Source of the DNA: an uncultured Clostridia bacterium
GTDB taxonomy: Bacteria; Bacillota; Clostridia; Christensenellales; Borkfalkiaceae
Direction: 5' to 3'
DNA length: 46,953 bases
Assembly (NCBI GenBank): GCA_944358655.1
Contig: CALVRO010000062.1
Span: forward strand, 1 to 46,953
Under the pieces are notes generated by a model that had not been told where the DNA came from, did not search any database, and saw only the letters and a program-made list of their open reading frames with translations. Both the position numbers and the translations under genes were made by a program. This document shows positions 1 to 7,685 of this stretch, one piece after another (positions within the stretch are counted from its first letter, which is position 1; every line of letters begins with the position of its first letter).

Positions 1-131
1 TTCGTATTAACCTTAATCAATCTTGAATTGCCTTTTGTACTTTGATATTTCTTTCTATGCAGTTGTCAATCTTCGTGAACCACGCAAAAGCGGGCTGTGA
101 GTTAAAAAACTCCGCCGTCCTCGTTGACAGC
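1..131 (-). other. Predicted rRNA operon leader running off the left edge
   Basis: This stretch follows a strong minus-strand promoter and contains no open reading frame that I can support. Read on the minus strand it carries a segment like TTGACAACTGCATAGAAAG followed by TTAAGGTTAATACGAA. That resembles the spacer or leader sequence found just upstream of 16S or 23S rRNA in many Clostridia. No mature rRNA sequence is inside the window, so this is inference from the leader alone. An alternative is an ordinary untranslated leader of a protein gene lying outside. Confidence 0.5.
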
Positions 132-137
132 TTTTAT

Positions 138-198
138 ATCATATCAAATGACTTTAAATAAGTCAAGCAAATTTTAAAAAAATTTTTCGGGTTTTTTA
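138..198 (-). promoter_or_regulatory. Strong rRNA-type promoter with AT-rich upstream element
   Basis: Minus strand: -35 TTGACT (161-166), a 17-bp spacer and -10 TATGAT (138-143). The bases immediately upstream (about 171-198) are almost pure A/T runs, as in an UP element. The predicted start is near 131 and the transcript runs leftward off the window. Confidence 0.7.
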
Positions 199-272
199 CA
201 TTTTTTTGGCGAAGTAAAAATGCTTTATATATATTGTATGCCGTGCCCTTACGGGGCACTAAATACGGCTAA

Positions 273-308
273 GGGGCGGCGGAGCGCAATTTTGCGCTCC
301 GCCGCCCC
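273..308. terminator. GC-rich perfect hairpin (17-bp stem)
   Basis: The arms 273-289 and 292-308 are perfectly complementary and very GC-rich. The hairpin lies downstream of the minus-strand isomerase gene and upstream of the predicted rRNA promoter. There is no clear U-tract on either side, so termination is plausible but not proven. A smaller nested hairpin lies beside it at about 240-270. Apart from this, 199-398 holds nothing I recognise. Confidence 0.55.
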
Positions 309-398
309 GTTTGGCGACATGCCCATATCCATATTATATATATGGTAATAAGATGACCTCTTCCGCCGCATCAGAGCGCTGCGTCAGAAAGAAGGCGT

Positions 399-1190
399 TC
401 AGAGCCCGGCCTTTTCGGCGCACTCCCTTAAATGCACGAGCGAGCGGGTAATATCGGCCTCGGCGGCGTAGTCGCCGCCGTACACCTCGACTATGACGGG
501 CCCCGAGAAGCCCTCGCCCGCGAGGGCGCGGAAAATTTCGCAAAAGTCGCAGATGCCCTCGCCGGGCAGGCAGGTGCGGCCGTCGGCGTCGACGTCGGAG
601 AGGTGCGCATAGGAAATTGATCCCGACATATCCTTTAAATAAGCCTGCCAAGGGTGGTGAGAGCGGCGGGCCTGTTTGATATCGAACACTCCGCGCAGGT
701 CGGGTATGCGGCTCTTTAAAGCCGAAAAAACGCCCGGGCGGTCGTAGAGCGACCAGCAGACGTTTTCGAGCGCGAGCGTGACGCCGTAGCTGCGGGCGAA
801 AGCGACGGCCTCGCCGAGGCGGTCGGCCAGCAGGCCGAAGTCGTCCCCGCTATCGCCGTGCAGACGGTGGAAGCCGTGGAATGTGTAAAATTTACAGCCC
901 AGCAGCTGCGCGCTGCGCATTAGCTGGTCGAGCCAATACATGCCGTCCCCCCTCACCCTGCGCGAGGGATTGAAGAGGTTGCCCTCGAAATTGAGCGAAT
1001 TACAGTGCACAGAATTGACGTTGAGGCCGCCATATGTGCCCGCCAACGACTTTGAAAACTCGGGGCGGTACTCGTAGAAGGTGGAGAAGAACACTTCGGC
1101 GCAGTCGGCGCCGAGGGCCTTTAATTTTTTGAGGGCCTCGTCCGTGGAAGAGCGCGGAAAGAGCGAGGCCGTAGATATTCCCGTTTGCAT
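399..1190 (-). CDS. Sugar phosphate isomerase/epimerase-like TIM-barrel protein
   Basis: This 263-residue protein has the layout of the xylose-isomerase-like TIM-barrel / AP-endonuclease-2 superfamily. It has an N-terminal beta-strand with GISTASLF, a central FHGFHRLHG metal-site-like segment, ALENVCWS with a candidate metal-binding Glu, a GVFDIKQA strand, SYAHLSDVD, and a C-terminal IVEVYGGD. Family members isomerise or epimerise ketoses or inositol derivatives; the substrate cannot be read from sequence. I chose the ATG at 1190. A longer frame starting with a TTG at 1247 would put 19 extra residues across a near-perfect promoter and lacks family-like sequence. The chosen start has no Shine-Dalgarno and lies six bases after the -10 box, so the mRNA is probably leaderless. 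It is a monocistronic minus-strand gene. Confidence 0.8.
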   Translation of the reverse strand: MQTGISTASLFPRSSTDEALKKLKALGADCAEVFFSTFYEYRPEFSKSLAGTYGGLNVNSVHCNSLNFEGNLFNPSRRVRGDGMYWLDQLMRSAQLLGCKFYTFHGFHRLHGDSGDDFGLLADRLGEAVAFARSYGVTLALENVCWSLYDRPGVFSALKSRIPDLRGVFDIKQARRSHHPWQAYLKDMSGSISYAHLSDVDADGRTCLPGEGICDFCEIFRALAGEGFSGPVIVEVYGGDYAAEADITRSLVHLRECAEKAGL

Positions 1191-1196
1191 ATCTGC

Positions 1197-1225
1197 ATTA
1201 TACCACAAGTCGGGGCGCAATGCAA
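1197..1225 (-). promoter_or_regulatory. Promoter producing a leaderless mRNA for the isomerase
   Basis: Minus strand: -35 TTGCAT (1220-1225), exactly 17 bp, -10 TATAAT (1197-1202). The ATG at 1190 begins six bases downstream of the -10 box, so transcription should start at or next to the start codon. Confidence 0.8.
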
Positions 1226-1253
1226 TAGCAAATGCAAAATCGGCCAAAAAATA

Positions 1254-1559
1254 TCATTTGCCGAGGGATATGTACCGCCCGAGCGAGGCGAGCGTGCCCT
1301 CGTCGGCCACATTTGAGATGGGGGAGAGCGCGAACCCGGGGGCGGGCGGCGGCGCGGCGGCACAGTCCGCCGCGCCGCCCCTTGCCCGTTCACCCCCGCT
1401 CTGTACGGCAGAGGGCGCAAGTAGGGAGGATAGCACGGCGGAGAGGTCGGGCACGCCCGCAGCGTCCCGCGCTTCGCCACCCCCCGCGCCGAGGAGAGAG
1501 GGCAGCGCCGAAGTTACATTCGGCGAGGACAGCAGCAATAAAAGGAGGAGCAGTTGCAT
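1254..1559 (-). CDS. Small Ala/Gly/Leu-rich hypothetical protein
   Basis: A 101-residue protein that I do not recognise. The N-terminus is MQ followed by eight leucines and SSP, resembling a secretion signal core but without a preceding positive charge. The rest is rich in Ala, Gly, Ser and Pro with no clear domain. A good ribosome site (AAGGTGA) lies just before the ATG. It is divergent from the small gene at 1624, with 64 bp between the two starts and nearly mirrored ribosome sites on both sides. Base composition matches the GC-rich core, so I regard it as real, but the low-complexity sequence leaves doubt. Confidence 0.5.
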   Translation of the reverse strand: MQLLLLLLLLSSPNVTSALPSLLGAGGGEARDAAGVPDLSAVLSSLLAPSAVQSGGERARGGAADCAAAPPPAPGFALSPISNVADEGTLASLGRYISLGK

Positions 1560-1623
1560 AAAATCACCTTAAAACATAGACTGTAATATCATTATATTTA
1601 AATAAACGGCGAGAGGTGATGTT

Positions 1624-1944
1624 ATGAACGATTTTAAAAGCTACCGCCCCGACGGACGGGGCGCAGAAAGCGAAAAGGGCGCCCGCGGCGAGTCGCCGCG
1701 GGCGGGCGCGGGAGGAGCAACGGGCGGAAACGCCGAACTTGCCGCGCTGATAGCTAAGGCCTTTGCGGGCAAGAGCGAGGGACAGATGCTTTCGGCCATA
1801 ATTTCGCAGGCCGAGCAGAGCAAGCGCGACGGCACGCTGACAAACGCCGATCTTGACAACTTTTACAACGTTGTGTCGCCCATGCTGGACGGCTTCAGAC
1901 GCAAAAAACTACAGCAGATAATAACGCGGCTCAAGCGCATATGA
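1624..1944 (+). CDS. Small hypothetical protein with helical C-terminal half
   Basis: A 106-residue protein. Residues 1-35 are Gly/Ala/Arg/Glu-rich and probably disordered. Residues 38-106 look like amphipathic helices (ELAALIAKAFAG, then DLDNFYNVVSPML and a basic end KKLQQIITRLKRI). I do not recognise the family. AGAGGTGA precedes the ATG at a good distance. It is divergent from 1254-1559 and convergent with the cysteine desulfurase. Nothing in the sequence indicates its function. Confidence 0.6.
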   Translation: MNDFKSYRPDGRGAESEKGARGESPRAGAGGATGGNAELAALIAKAFAGKSEGQMLSAIISQAEQSKRDGTLTNADLDNFYNVVSPMLDGFRRKKLQQIITRLKRI

Positions 1945-1965
1945 TTGCCCCGCATATATGCCGCG
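1944..1965. repeat. 22-bp dispersed repeat, copy 1
   Basis: A 22-bp stretch containing the self-complementary core GCATATATGC. It is identical to 17370-17391, and both copies are in short intergenic gaps. Looser relatives of the core occur at about 12017-12028 and 43352-43365. Confidence 0.6.
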
Positions 1966-2062
1966 GATATCTTAAAATCCCCTGTAATATGCCCCGACGA
2001 AAATCCGGGCGGCAATATGCCGCAAATAATATCAAAGACCCAGCACTATGCGCCGTGCAATG

Positions 2063-2091
2063 CGCCCCGCGCCGCGAAACGGCGCGGGGCG
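2063..2091. terminator. Hairpin between convergent genes
   Basis: The 12-bp arms 2063-2074 and 2080-2091 pair perfectly around a CGAAA loop. The hairpin lies between the ends of convergent genes (1944 and 2129), where a bidirectional terminator is expected. U-tracts are weak on both strands. Confidence 0.5.
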
Positions 2092-2128
2092 GAGCGCCGA
2101 GAGGCGTTAAACGGCACATATTATTCGG

Positions 2129-3244
2129 TCAATGCGCGTTTTCGGGCAGTTCGGACAACGTTTTTATGAAGTACTCCACCTCGCCCTTTGTGTTGAAGGG
2201 GGAGAGCGACGCCCTGACCAGCCCCGAGGACGAGAGGGCGCCGTGCATGAGAGGCGCGCAGTGCAGGCCCGCGCGCACGCATATGCCCTTCTCGGAGAGG
2301 TAGCCCTCAACCGCCTCGGAGGGCATGCCTTCGACGTCGAAGGCGACTATGCCGTAGGGATTGGGCGCAGAATATATGCGGACGAAGGGCATTTCGCGCA
2401 GGGCGCAGATGAGACTGTTAGTGAGGTAGACGAGGTAATCTCTGTGCTCGTAGAGGCGGGTGGAGAGATAGAGCGCGCCCTCGCCGAGCGAAACTATTGC
2501 GGGATAGGACAGCGTTCCCGCCTCTAACCTGTCGGGATAGAAGTCGGGCATGTTGAGATCGTAGCTCTCCGACCCCGTTCCGCCAAACATTATGGGTGAA
2601 GGCGAGAAGCGCGGCGAGAGGATGAGCGCGCCGCTGCCCTGCATGCCGAGCATGCCCTTGTGCCCCGCGACGGCGAGAGCGTCGACGCCGAGCGCCGATA
2701 TGTCTATCTTTTCGTGCCCGCAGGCCTGTGCACCGTCGCAGATCAGCAGCGTTTTTTGGGGCAGCATGCGGCGGAGGGCGAATATGTCGGGCGCGGCGCC
2801 CGTTACGTTGGAGGCCAGCGTTATGACTACGGCGGTCGCGTCGGCGGCCAGATCGGCAACGGCGCGGATGTCGGGGCGGCCCGACCTGTCGAGCGGGGCA
2901 TAGCGAACGCGCACTCCCCTCTCCGAAAGGTGCTTCAGCGGCCGCAGCACCGAGTTGTGCTCGGCGACGGTGGTGACCACCTTGTCCCCCTCCCCTATCC
3001 CGCCGAGGATGGCGATATTGAGGGCCTCGGTGCAGTTTTTGGTAAAGATCACTCTATCGGCCGAAAGTGCGCCGAAAAAATCGCGCAGAGCGCACCGCGC
3101 GGCGTACACCCGCTCGGCGCAGGCCAGCGAGAGCGCGTGGCCGCTCCTGCCCGCGTTTGCACACGCACGCATTGCGGCGACGGCCGCAGTCAGAACCTCG
3201 TCGGGCTTGCGGCCGCCCGTGGCCGCGTTGTCGAAATAGATCAT
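2129..3244 (-). CDS. Cysteine desulfurase family protein (class V aminotransferase fold)
   Basis: A 371-residue PLP enzyme. It begins MIYFDNAATG, the hallmark of NifS/SufS-like desulfurases. The PLP-binding lysine is in AGHKGMLG (K196), with the preceding LICDGAQACGH strand supplying the cofactor Asp. The likely persulfide cysteine is C329 in RAGLHCAP. The reaction would be removal of sulfur (or selenium) from cysteine (or selenocysteine). I start at 3244, where GGGAGGAAGC precedes the ATG; a TTG four codons upstream is weaker. It is divergent from a DUF3343 gene 94 bp away. That pairing is seen around selenium- and sulfur-trafficking genes, so a dedicated sulfur/selenium role is more likely than general Fe-S assembly. 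No scaffold gene (nifU/sufU) is nearby. Confidence 0.88.
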   Translation of the reverse strand: MIYFDNAATGGRKPDEVLTAAVAAMRACANAGRSGHALSLACAERVYAARCALRDFFGALSADRVIFTKNCTEALNIAILGGIGEGDKVVTTVAEHNSVLRPLKHLSERGVRVRYAPLDRSGRPDIRAVADLAADATAVVITLASNVTGAAPDIFALRRMLPQKTLLICDGAQACGHEKIDISALGVDALAVAGHKGMLGMQGSGALILSPRFSPSPIMFGGTGSESYDLNMPDFYPDRLEAGTLSYPAIVSLGEGALYLSTRLYEHRDYLVYLTNSLICALREMPFVRIYSAPNPYGIVAFDVEGMPSEAVEGYLSEKGICVRAGLHCAPLMHGALSSSGLVRASLSPFNTKGEVEYFIKTLSELPENAH

Positions 3245-3338
3245 GCTTCCTCCCAAAACCTTGCGCGCGGAGCGCAGTCCGTAAAAAGTGCGGACTTGTC
3301 CGCCGCTTACATATTTATATTTACAGAGGTTTCAACTT

Positions 3339-3563
3339 ATGACAAATTGCATTGCCGTTTTCAGGTCGCGCTCGCAGGCCGCCGACTGCAAGGCCAGACT
3401 GTGCGCGGCGGGCGTTCCCGCCGTCCTCGCGGGCACCCCCTCCTCCCTCGGGCTGGGGTGCGGAGTGAGCGTTAAGTTCCCCCGCAGCTTTTCGGAGCGC
3501 GCCAAGAAAATCATAGACAGGGCAAATTACTCCGCCTTTTACGGATACGTCTACACACGTTGA
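3339..3563 (+). CDS. DUF3343 protein (putative Se/S carrier-like)
   Basis: A 74-residue protein with the DUF3343 pattern: a first strand CIAVFRSRSQA, a helix with a Cys (DCKARLCAAG), then the conserved GCGVSVKF segment with C41. Proteins of this family have been annotated as putative selenium/sulfur carriers; direct biochemical proof is limited. The ATG at 3339 follows AGAGG by nine bases. An upstream in-frame start at 3288 would add residues unlike the family. Its divergent partner is a cysteine desulfurase, which could load the carrier. It is followed by nth, which has its own promoter. Confidence 0.75.
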   Translation: MTNCIAVFRSRSQAADCKARLCAAGVPAVLAGTPSSLGLGCGVSVKFPRSFSERAKKIIDRANYSAFYGYVYTR

Positions 3564-3615
3564 ACGACCCTTAAAAGAAAACAGCATAAAATGAGGGGAA
3601 CGGCGGGGCTTTCCC

Positions 3616-3644
3616 TTGCAAAAGGGGCGCAAGCGTGGTAAAAT
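3616..3644 (+). promoter_or_regulatory. Promoter giving leaderless nth mRNA
   Basis: TTGCAA (3616-3621), a 17-bp spacer and TAAAAT (3639-3644). The nth ATG starts six bases later at 3651, the same layout as at 1190-1225. Confidence 0.72.
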
Positions 3645-3650
3645 TATGGC

Positions 3651-4271
3651 ATGGACGCACAAAAGATACTCTTTGAGCTTGAAAAGCTCTACCCCGACGC
3701 GCGACCCGCGCTGCACTACGCCACGCCCTACGAGCTTTTGGTGGCGGTCATCCTCTCCGCGCAATGCACCGACGAGCGAGTAAACAAGGTGACGGCAGAG
3801 CTCTTTAAAAAATACAACACCCCGCAGGCCATGCTGACGCTCTCGCAGGAGGAGCTTGAAAGGTATATCTTCAGCTGCGGGTTCTACCGCAACAAGGCAA
3901 AGCACATACTTTCGGCCTCGCGCGACATTGTTGAAAAGTTCGGCGGGCAGGTGCCGGGCGACCACGCCAAGTTAAAAACGCTTGCGGGCGTCGGACAAAA
4001 GACGGCCAACGTCGTTTACGCCGTGGCCTTCGGCGGCGACGCCATCGCCGTGGACACGCACGTCTTCAGAGTGGCCAACCGCCTCGGGCTGGCGCACGCC
4101 TCCACCCCCGAAAAGACCGAGCTGCAGCTGAACGAGGCCATACCTAAGAACGAGTGGAGCCGCGCCCACCATTGGCTCATTTACCACGGCCGTCGGGTGT
4201 GCCACTCGCAGCGGCCAGACTGCGCGGGCTGCACGTTAAAGGAACTGTGCGAGTATCACAATAAAAAATGA
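3651..4271 (+). CDS. nth: Endonuclease III (DNA glycosylase/AP lyase)
   Basis: This 206-residue protein removes oxidised pyrimidines from DNA and cleaves the abasic site in base excision repair. Visible features are the helix-hairpin-helix LAGVGQKTANV with the catalytic lysine K117, the catalytic aspartate D135 in VDTHVFRV, and the C-terminal 4Fe-4S loop with cysteines at 184, 191, 194 and 200 (Cys-X6-Cys-X2-Cys-X5-Cys). Length matches the family. There is no Shine-Dalgarno, and the ATG lies six bases from a good -10 box, so translation is probably from a leaderless mRNA. The gene is single and ends in a classic terminator. Confidence 0.96.
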   Translation: MDAQKILFELEKLYPDARPALHYATPYELLVAVILSAQCTDERVNKVTAELFKKYNTPQAMLTLSQEELERYIFSCGFYRNKAKHILSASRDIVEKFGGQVPGDHAKLKTLAGVGQKTANVVYAVAFGGDAIAVDTHVFRVANRLGLAHASTPEKTELQLNEAIPKNEWSRAHHWLIYHGRRVCHSQRPDCAGCTLKELCEYHNKK

Positions 4272-4286
4272 CCCCCCTTTAAAAGA

Positions 4287-4313
4287 AAAAGCCGACCTTC
4301 GCGGTCGGCTTTT
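4287..4313 (+). terminator. Intrinsic terminator of nth
   Basis: GCCGACC (4291-4297) pairs with GGTCGGC (4303-4309), extended by AAAA/TTTT flanks. The run of T at 4310-4313 completes a typical rho-independent terminator 16 bp after the nth stop. Confidence 0.88.
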
Positions 4314-4472
4314 CTGTATGTTTTGCCCCTCGTCGCCTTGCGGCGCGGGGCGGACAGGGAGCTTTTATTTAATAATATTATGGTAAGGAATTCCTTATAT
4401 TTAAGTTATTCCTGTAATTTTGGGCATTATTTCGCCTGTTTTGGGCTATTTGGCGGCCATTTTGGCGGAAAA

Positions 4473-5462
4473 TCATCCTTTTTTCGCTCCGTCGCCATGA
4501 CCGGCCGCGGAGAGGGATTTTGCGTCGGCTTGGGAATTTTCCGTCCCGTCGTCGTCACCGACGGCGTCCGTCGTGCCGGGCTGCGGATCGTCAGGGAGAA
4601 GCTCGTCCTCGAAGATCTTTAAAAGCAGGTCGTGCTCCCTTGTTATCTCCTCGATGTCCCGCTCGACGGTGTGCACTTCCTCCTTTTCGAAGCGCAGTTT
4701 GTCGCGCTTTCTTCCCTCGCCAGTATCGGCTATGCGGTAGACCTTTTTAACTCCGCGCAGCGACAGCAGCGCCAGAGCGGCAACGGAGAACAGCAGGATG
4801 CTGTTGAGCACCGAAAAGAGCGTGGAGAACACAAAGGACAGGGGGAGGTCGGAGAGGGAGATCTCGGGCATGGCTCCTCCGCCCGGCGCGCCGCCGAACC
4901 CGCCGCCGCCCGGCATGGAGGGCGGCGCCTGCATGCCTATGCGGAAGGAGGAGAACAGGCTGCGCTCGCCCGTCATCAGCGAGCCGAGGTCGACGAGCAC
5001 CTCCCTTATCGCAAACCACCCGCTTGAAAAGTCGACGGGGAACTTGCCGCTGCCGAGGAAGTCGTCGAGCTCGTCGGTCGAAAAGCCGCCGAGCATGCCG
5101 CCCGCGTTTTTGGAAAGGCATTGCGACAGCACCACGCCTATTATGGTGAGCGCCGTCACCGCAACGGCCGCGGCCACGTCGTATTTGGGCATTTTGACGT
5201 GGCAGTCGGGGCGGTAGTTGTCGTTCATCTCGCGTTCGGCGTTGGCGTTGAATATGCAGACTACAACAATATACACCACGGTCGCCGCGATGAGCGCGGG
5301 CGAATACAGGAAAAACAGCACGGGCAGCGCTATGGCCATTACTATTTTAAAGGTGCGGTAGACGCGCCTGTCGATATGCAGATAGCTCTTCCGCCTGCGG
5401 CTGATGCCCAGCGCGTCCTCCTTCTGCATGCGGCGGAGGGTGTCTTTTTTGCTGTTCTTCAT
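4473..5462 (-). CDS. ABC-transporter-associated membrane protein
   Basis: A 329-residue integral membrane protein of no family I recognise. A basic N-terminus (about 36 residues) is followed by two membrane segments at about 37-72, one at about 95-115, a long loop containing a Gly/Pro-rich patch (about 178-195), and a segment at about 205-232. A charged C-terminal tail (about 240-329) has likely coiled-coil character and an acidic, low-complexity end. AGGAGGG precedes the ATG, and the gene starts three bases after the stop of the MacB-type transporter, so the two are co-transcribed. It is probably an accessory subunit or regulator of that transporter. Confidence 0.75.
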   Translation of the reverse strand: MKNSKKDTLRRMQKEDALGISRRRKSYLHIDRRVYRTFKIVMAIALPVLFFLYSPALIAATVVYIVVVCIFNANAEREMNDNYRPDCHVKMPKYDVAAAVAVTALTIIGVVLSQCLSKNAGGMLGGFSTDELDDFLGSGKFPVDFSSGWFAIREVLVDLGSLMTGERSLFSSFRIGMQAPPSMPGGGGFGGAPGGGAMPEISLSDLPLSFVFSTLFSVLNSILLFSVAALALLSLRGVKKVYRIADTGEGRKRDKLRFEKEEVHTVERDIEEITREHDLLLKIFEDELLPDDPQPGTTDAVGDDDGTENSQADAKSLSAAGHGDGAKKG

Positions 5463-5465
5463 GCG

Positions 5466-7355
5466 TCATTCCCTCCTGAGCGACTCTACGGGGTCGAGCG
5501 AGGCCGCGTACGAGGCGGGAGCAACGCCCGCGCACACGCTCAATATCACGCTGAGCGCCAGCCCTACTATATAGTAGACGCCGTAGAAATAGGAGACTAT
5601 GTTGACGCCGAGTGAGGCCGTGCAGGCGTTGACGACTATGGCCGCGAGAAGGGAGAGCGCCACGGCTATAACGCCGCTTATGGCGCCGAGGAAGGCCGCC
5701 TCGGAGAGGAATATGCGGCGGATGTCGCCCTTGCTGCCGCCCACTGCGCGCAGCACGCCTATCTCCTTGGTGCGCTCTATAACGCTTATGTACAGCACTA
5801 TGAATATCATTATGGCCGAAACGACCAGCGAGATGGCGCCCACAGCCGTCAGCACCATTGTGCCGAGGTCTATGTACGAAAGAATGTCCGACAGCGACGC
5901 GCTCTCGCCCGACACGGTGTAGCCGAGAGTTTGAAGATCCTCGCCGACGGCCGAAAGGTAGGAAGCGCTCTCGACGGCGACGACAAGTTTATTTTGGGGC
6001 AGAGTGCGGCCGACGGTGGCGTACAGTTCCTCCAGCACCGAGCGTGCCGCGTAGGCGCAGGGGAAAGCCGAGTAAGACGAGCCGTCCTCGTACACGCCCG
6101 CGACGGTCAGGGACAGGCTTTCGCCATTGCCCATATTGAGTTCTACAGTCTGGCCCAACACGACCTCTGCATAGTCGTCGTACGAACAGATGTCCTTGGC
6201 GAGGGCCTCGTTTATGTATAATTGGCCTTCGGAGGGCGCTTCCCCGCTTATCGCCGAAGGCAGCGCGCCCTCGTCGGAGGACAGGGTGAGCAGCGTGCCC
6301 GAAACGTTGCCGTAGGTATAATATACGTTGCTCCTGCTGACCACGGCCGCGGAGGTATATGCGACGCCGTTGAGCTTTTCGACGGCAGATATCTCGCTGT
6401 CCGAAAATTCGGTGCCGTCGGACTTTTCTATCTCCAGCCTCATGGCGTCGTCGCCCGAGACGAGCACGTTGTTAACATAGTCGGTGATGCCCGAAGATAT
6501 GGACAGGATGAGTATGACTGCGGCCATGCCTATGGCCATGGCTATAGCCACAAGCAGGCTGCGGCGTCGGCTGCGCCACAAATTGTTCCACGCCAGCGCC
6601 ATGGTGTTTTTGGAGCTTATGCCGCCCGCGCGGACGGGCGCGCGCATGCGCCCCTTTGCGCCCTTTACGGGCGCGGCCTTTACGTCCTGCGCAATGACGC
6701 CGTCGGCTATGCTGACTACGCGGCTGCACTCGTCGGCCACCTTCTGCGAGTGTGTGACGACGATGACCAGTTTGCCGCTCTCGGCTATCTTTTTTAAGAT
6801 GAGCATTACGAGGCGGGCGGAGTCCTTGTCGAGGGCGCCCGTGGGCTCGTCGGCGAGGATTATTTCGGGATTGTTGGCAAGCGCTCGGGCTATGGCCACG
6901 CGCTGTTTCTGCCCGCCCGAAAGCTGATTGGGCAACTTTAAGGCGGCGTGATCCATTTTGACTACCTTTAAAAGCTTGATGGCACGGTCGGTCTGCCGCC
7001 CGTCGTCGACGCCGCTCATCTTCATGGCTATCTTTACGTTGTCGAGCACCGTCATGTTGCTTATAAGGTTGTAGCTCTGAAAGATCATGCCCACGCGCTT
7101 CTTGCGGTAGTCGTCCATCTGCCTTTCGGTGAGATCCTTTAAAAACTGACCGTTTAAAATGACGCTGCCAGTGTAGTTTGTGTCCAGCCCGCCGAGAATG
7201 TTGATGAGCGTGGACTTGCCCGAACCGCTCTCGCCCAGCAGCGCGACGAGCTCGCCCTGCTTGAACTCTGCGGTGATGTCGCGGAGCACCGTCTGCGTCT
7301 GCGTGCGCGAAACGTTGTACTCCTTTTTGATGTTTGCCAGCTGTAGATATGCCAT
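5466..7355 (-). CDS. MacB/FtsX-type ABC transporter, fused ATPase and permease
   Basis: 629 residues. The ATPase domain (about 1-225) has Walker A GESGSGKST near residue 40, signature LSGGQKQRVAIARAL, Walker B IILADEPTGALD and the H-loop VVTHS. A permease of the MacB type follows. It has one membrane segment at about 265-290, a large extracytoplasmic domain (about 295-505), then three segments including the FtsX-like ERTKEIGVLRAVGGSKGDI. Such proteins export peptides, lipoproteins or antimicrobials, or act mechanically on the cell wall; the substrate is unknown. I use the ATG at 7355 preceded by AGGGG; an upstream TTG at 7385 is less likely. It is first gene of a two-gene minus-strand operon. 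Confidence 0.9.
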   Translation of the reverse strand: MAYLQLANIKKEYNVSRTQTQTVLRDITAEFKQGELVALLGESGSGKSTLINILGGLDTNYTGSVILNGQFLKDLTERQMDDYRKKRVGMIFQSYNLISNMTVLDNVKIAMKMSGVDDGRQTDRAIKLLKVVKMDHAALKLPNQLSGGQKQRVAIARALANNPEIILADEPTGALDKDSARLVMLILKKIAESGKLVIVVTHSQKVADECSRVVSIADGVIAQDVKAAPVKGAKGRMRAPVRAGGISSKNTMALAWNNLWRSRRRSLLVAIAMAIGMAAVILILSISSGITDYVNNVLVSGDDAMRLEIEKSDGTEFSDSEISAVEKLNGVAYTSAAVVSRSNVYYTYGNVSGTLLTLSSDEGALPSAISGEAPSEGQLYINEALAKDICSYDDYAEVVLGQTVELNMGNGESLSLTVAGVYEDGSSYSAFPCAYAARSVLEELYATVGRTLPQNKLVVAVESASYLSAVGEDLQTLGYTVSGESASLSDILSYIDLGTMVLTAVGAISLVVSAIMIFIVLYISVIERTKEIGVLRAVGGSKGDIRRIFLSEAAFLGAISGVIAVALSLLAAIVVNACTASLGVNIVSYFYGVYYIVGLALSVILSVCAGVAPASYAASLDPVESLRRE

Positions 7356-7401
7356 TTCAGTACCCCTGTGACAGGTATTAAACAAATTTTACCATTTTCT
7401 T

Positions 7402-7414
7402 ATGATAGTATCAT
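7402..7414. promoter_or_regulatory. Palindrome upstream of the ABC operon
   Basis: ATGATA-G-TATCAT is a perfect 13-bp inverted repeat 47 bp upstream of the transporter start, close to TTGTCA (-35-like) and TAAAAT (-10-like) sequences on the minus strand. It could be an operator for a dimeric repressor; no regulator gene is adjacent. Confidence 0.35.
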
Positions 7415-7523
7415 GTGACAAACGGGAAACTTTATGGGCAATTTTTAAAAATAATTTCACGCAATATACAATATTTTCATATTTATTCCTTTCGTGCTGA
7501 TTTATGCGCATTTTATGCCGAAA

Positions 7524-7553
7524 GGCGGCGCCGACCGGGAGGTCGGCGCCGCC
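7524..7553. repeat. GC-rich hairpin between divergent promoters
   Basis: The 13-bp arms 7524-7536 and 7541-7553 are perfectly complementary around GGGA. The hairpin lies between two divergently transcribed units, so it terminates neither, and there is no U-tract. It may be one of a dispersed hairpin family. The rest of 7415-7628 shows nothing else recognisable. Confidence 0.5.
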
Positions 7554-7628
7554 AAAGTTAGGGGGCGGGCAATTTTTAACCCGGCCGACATTCCCCGCCT
7601 CCGCCTGCAGGCGCCTCCCTTCAACCCG

Positions 7629-7657
7629 TTGACAGAAGAGGCGAAGGGGCTTATAAT
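7629..7657 (+). promoter_or_regulatory. Promoter of serine dehydratase
   Basis: Consensus TTGACA (7629-7634), 17 bp, consensus TATAAT (7652-7657). The predicted start near 7664 leaves a ~22-nt leader containing GAAGAGGA. Confidence 0.85.
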
Positions 7658-7685
7658 ATGGGTGAGAAATGTTTGAAGAGGACAA

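Noticed and set aside
2660-3475. Long plus-strand frame across the cysteine desulfurase and DUF3343 starts
   Set aside because: It overlaps two genes with strong family motifs in other frames.
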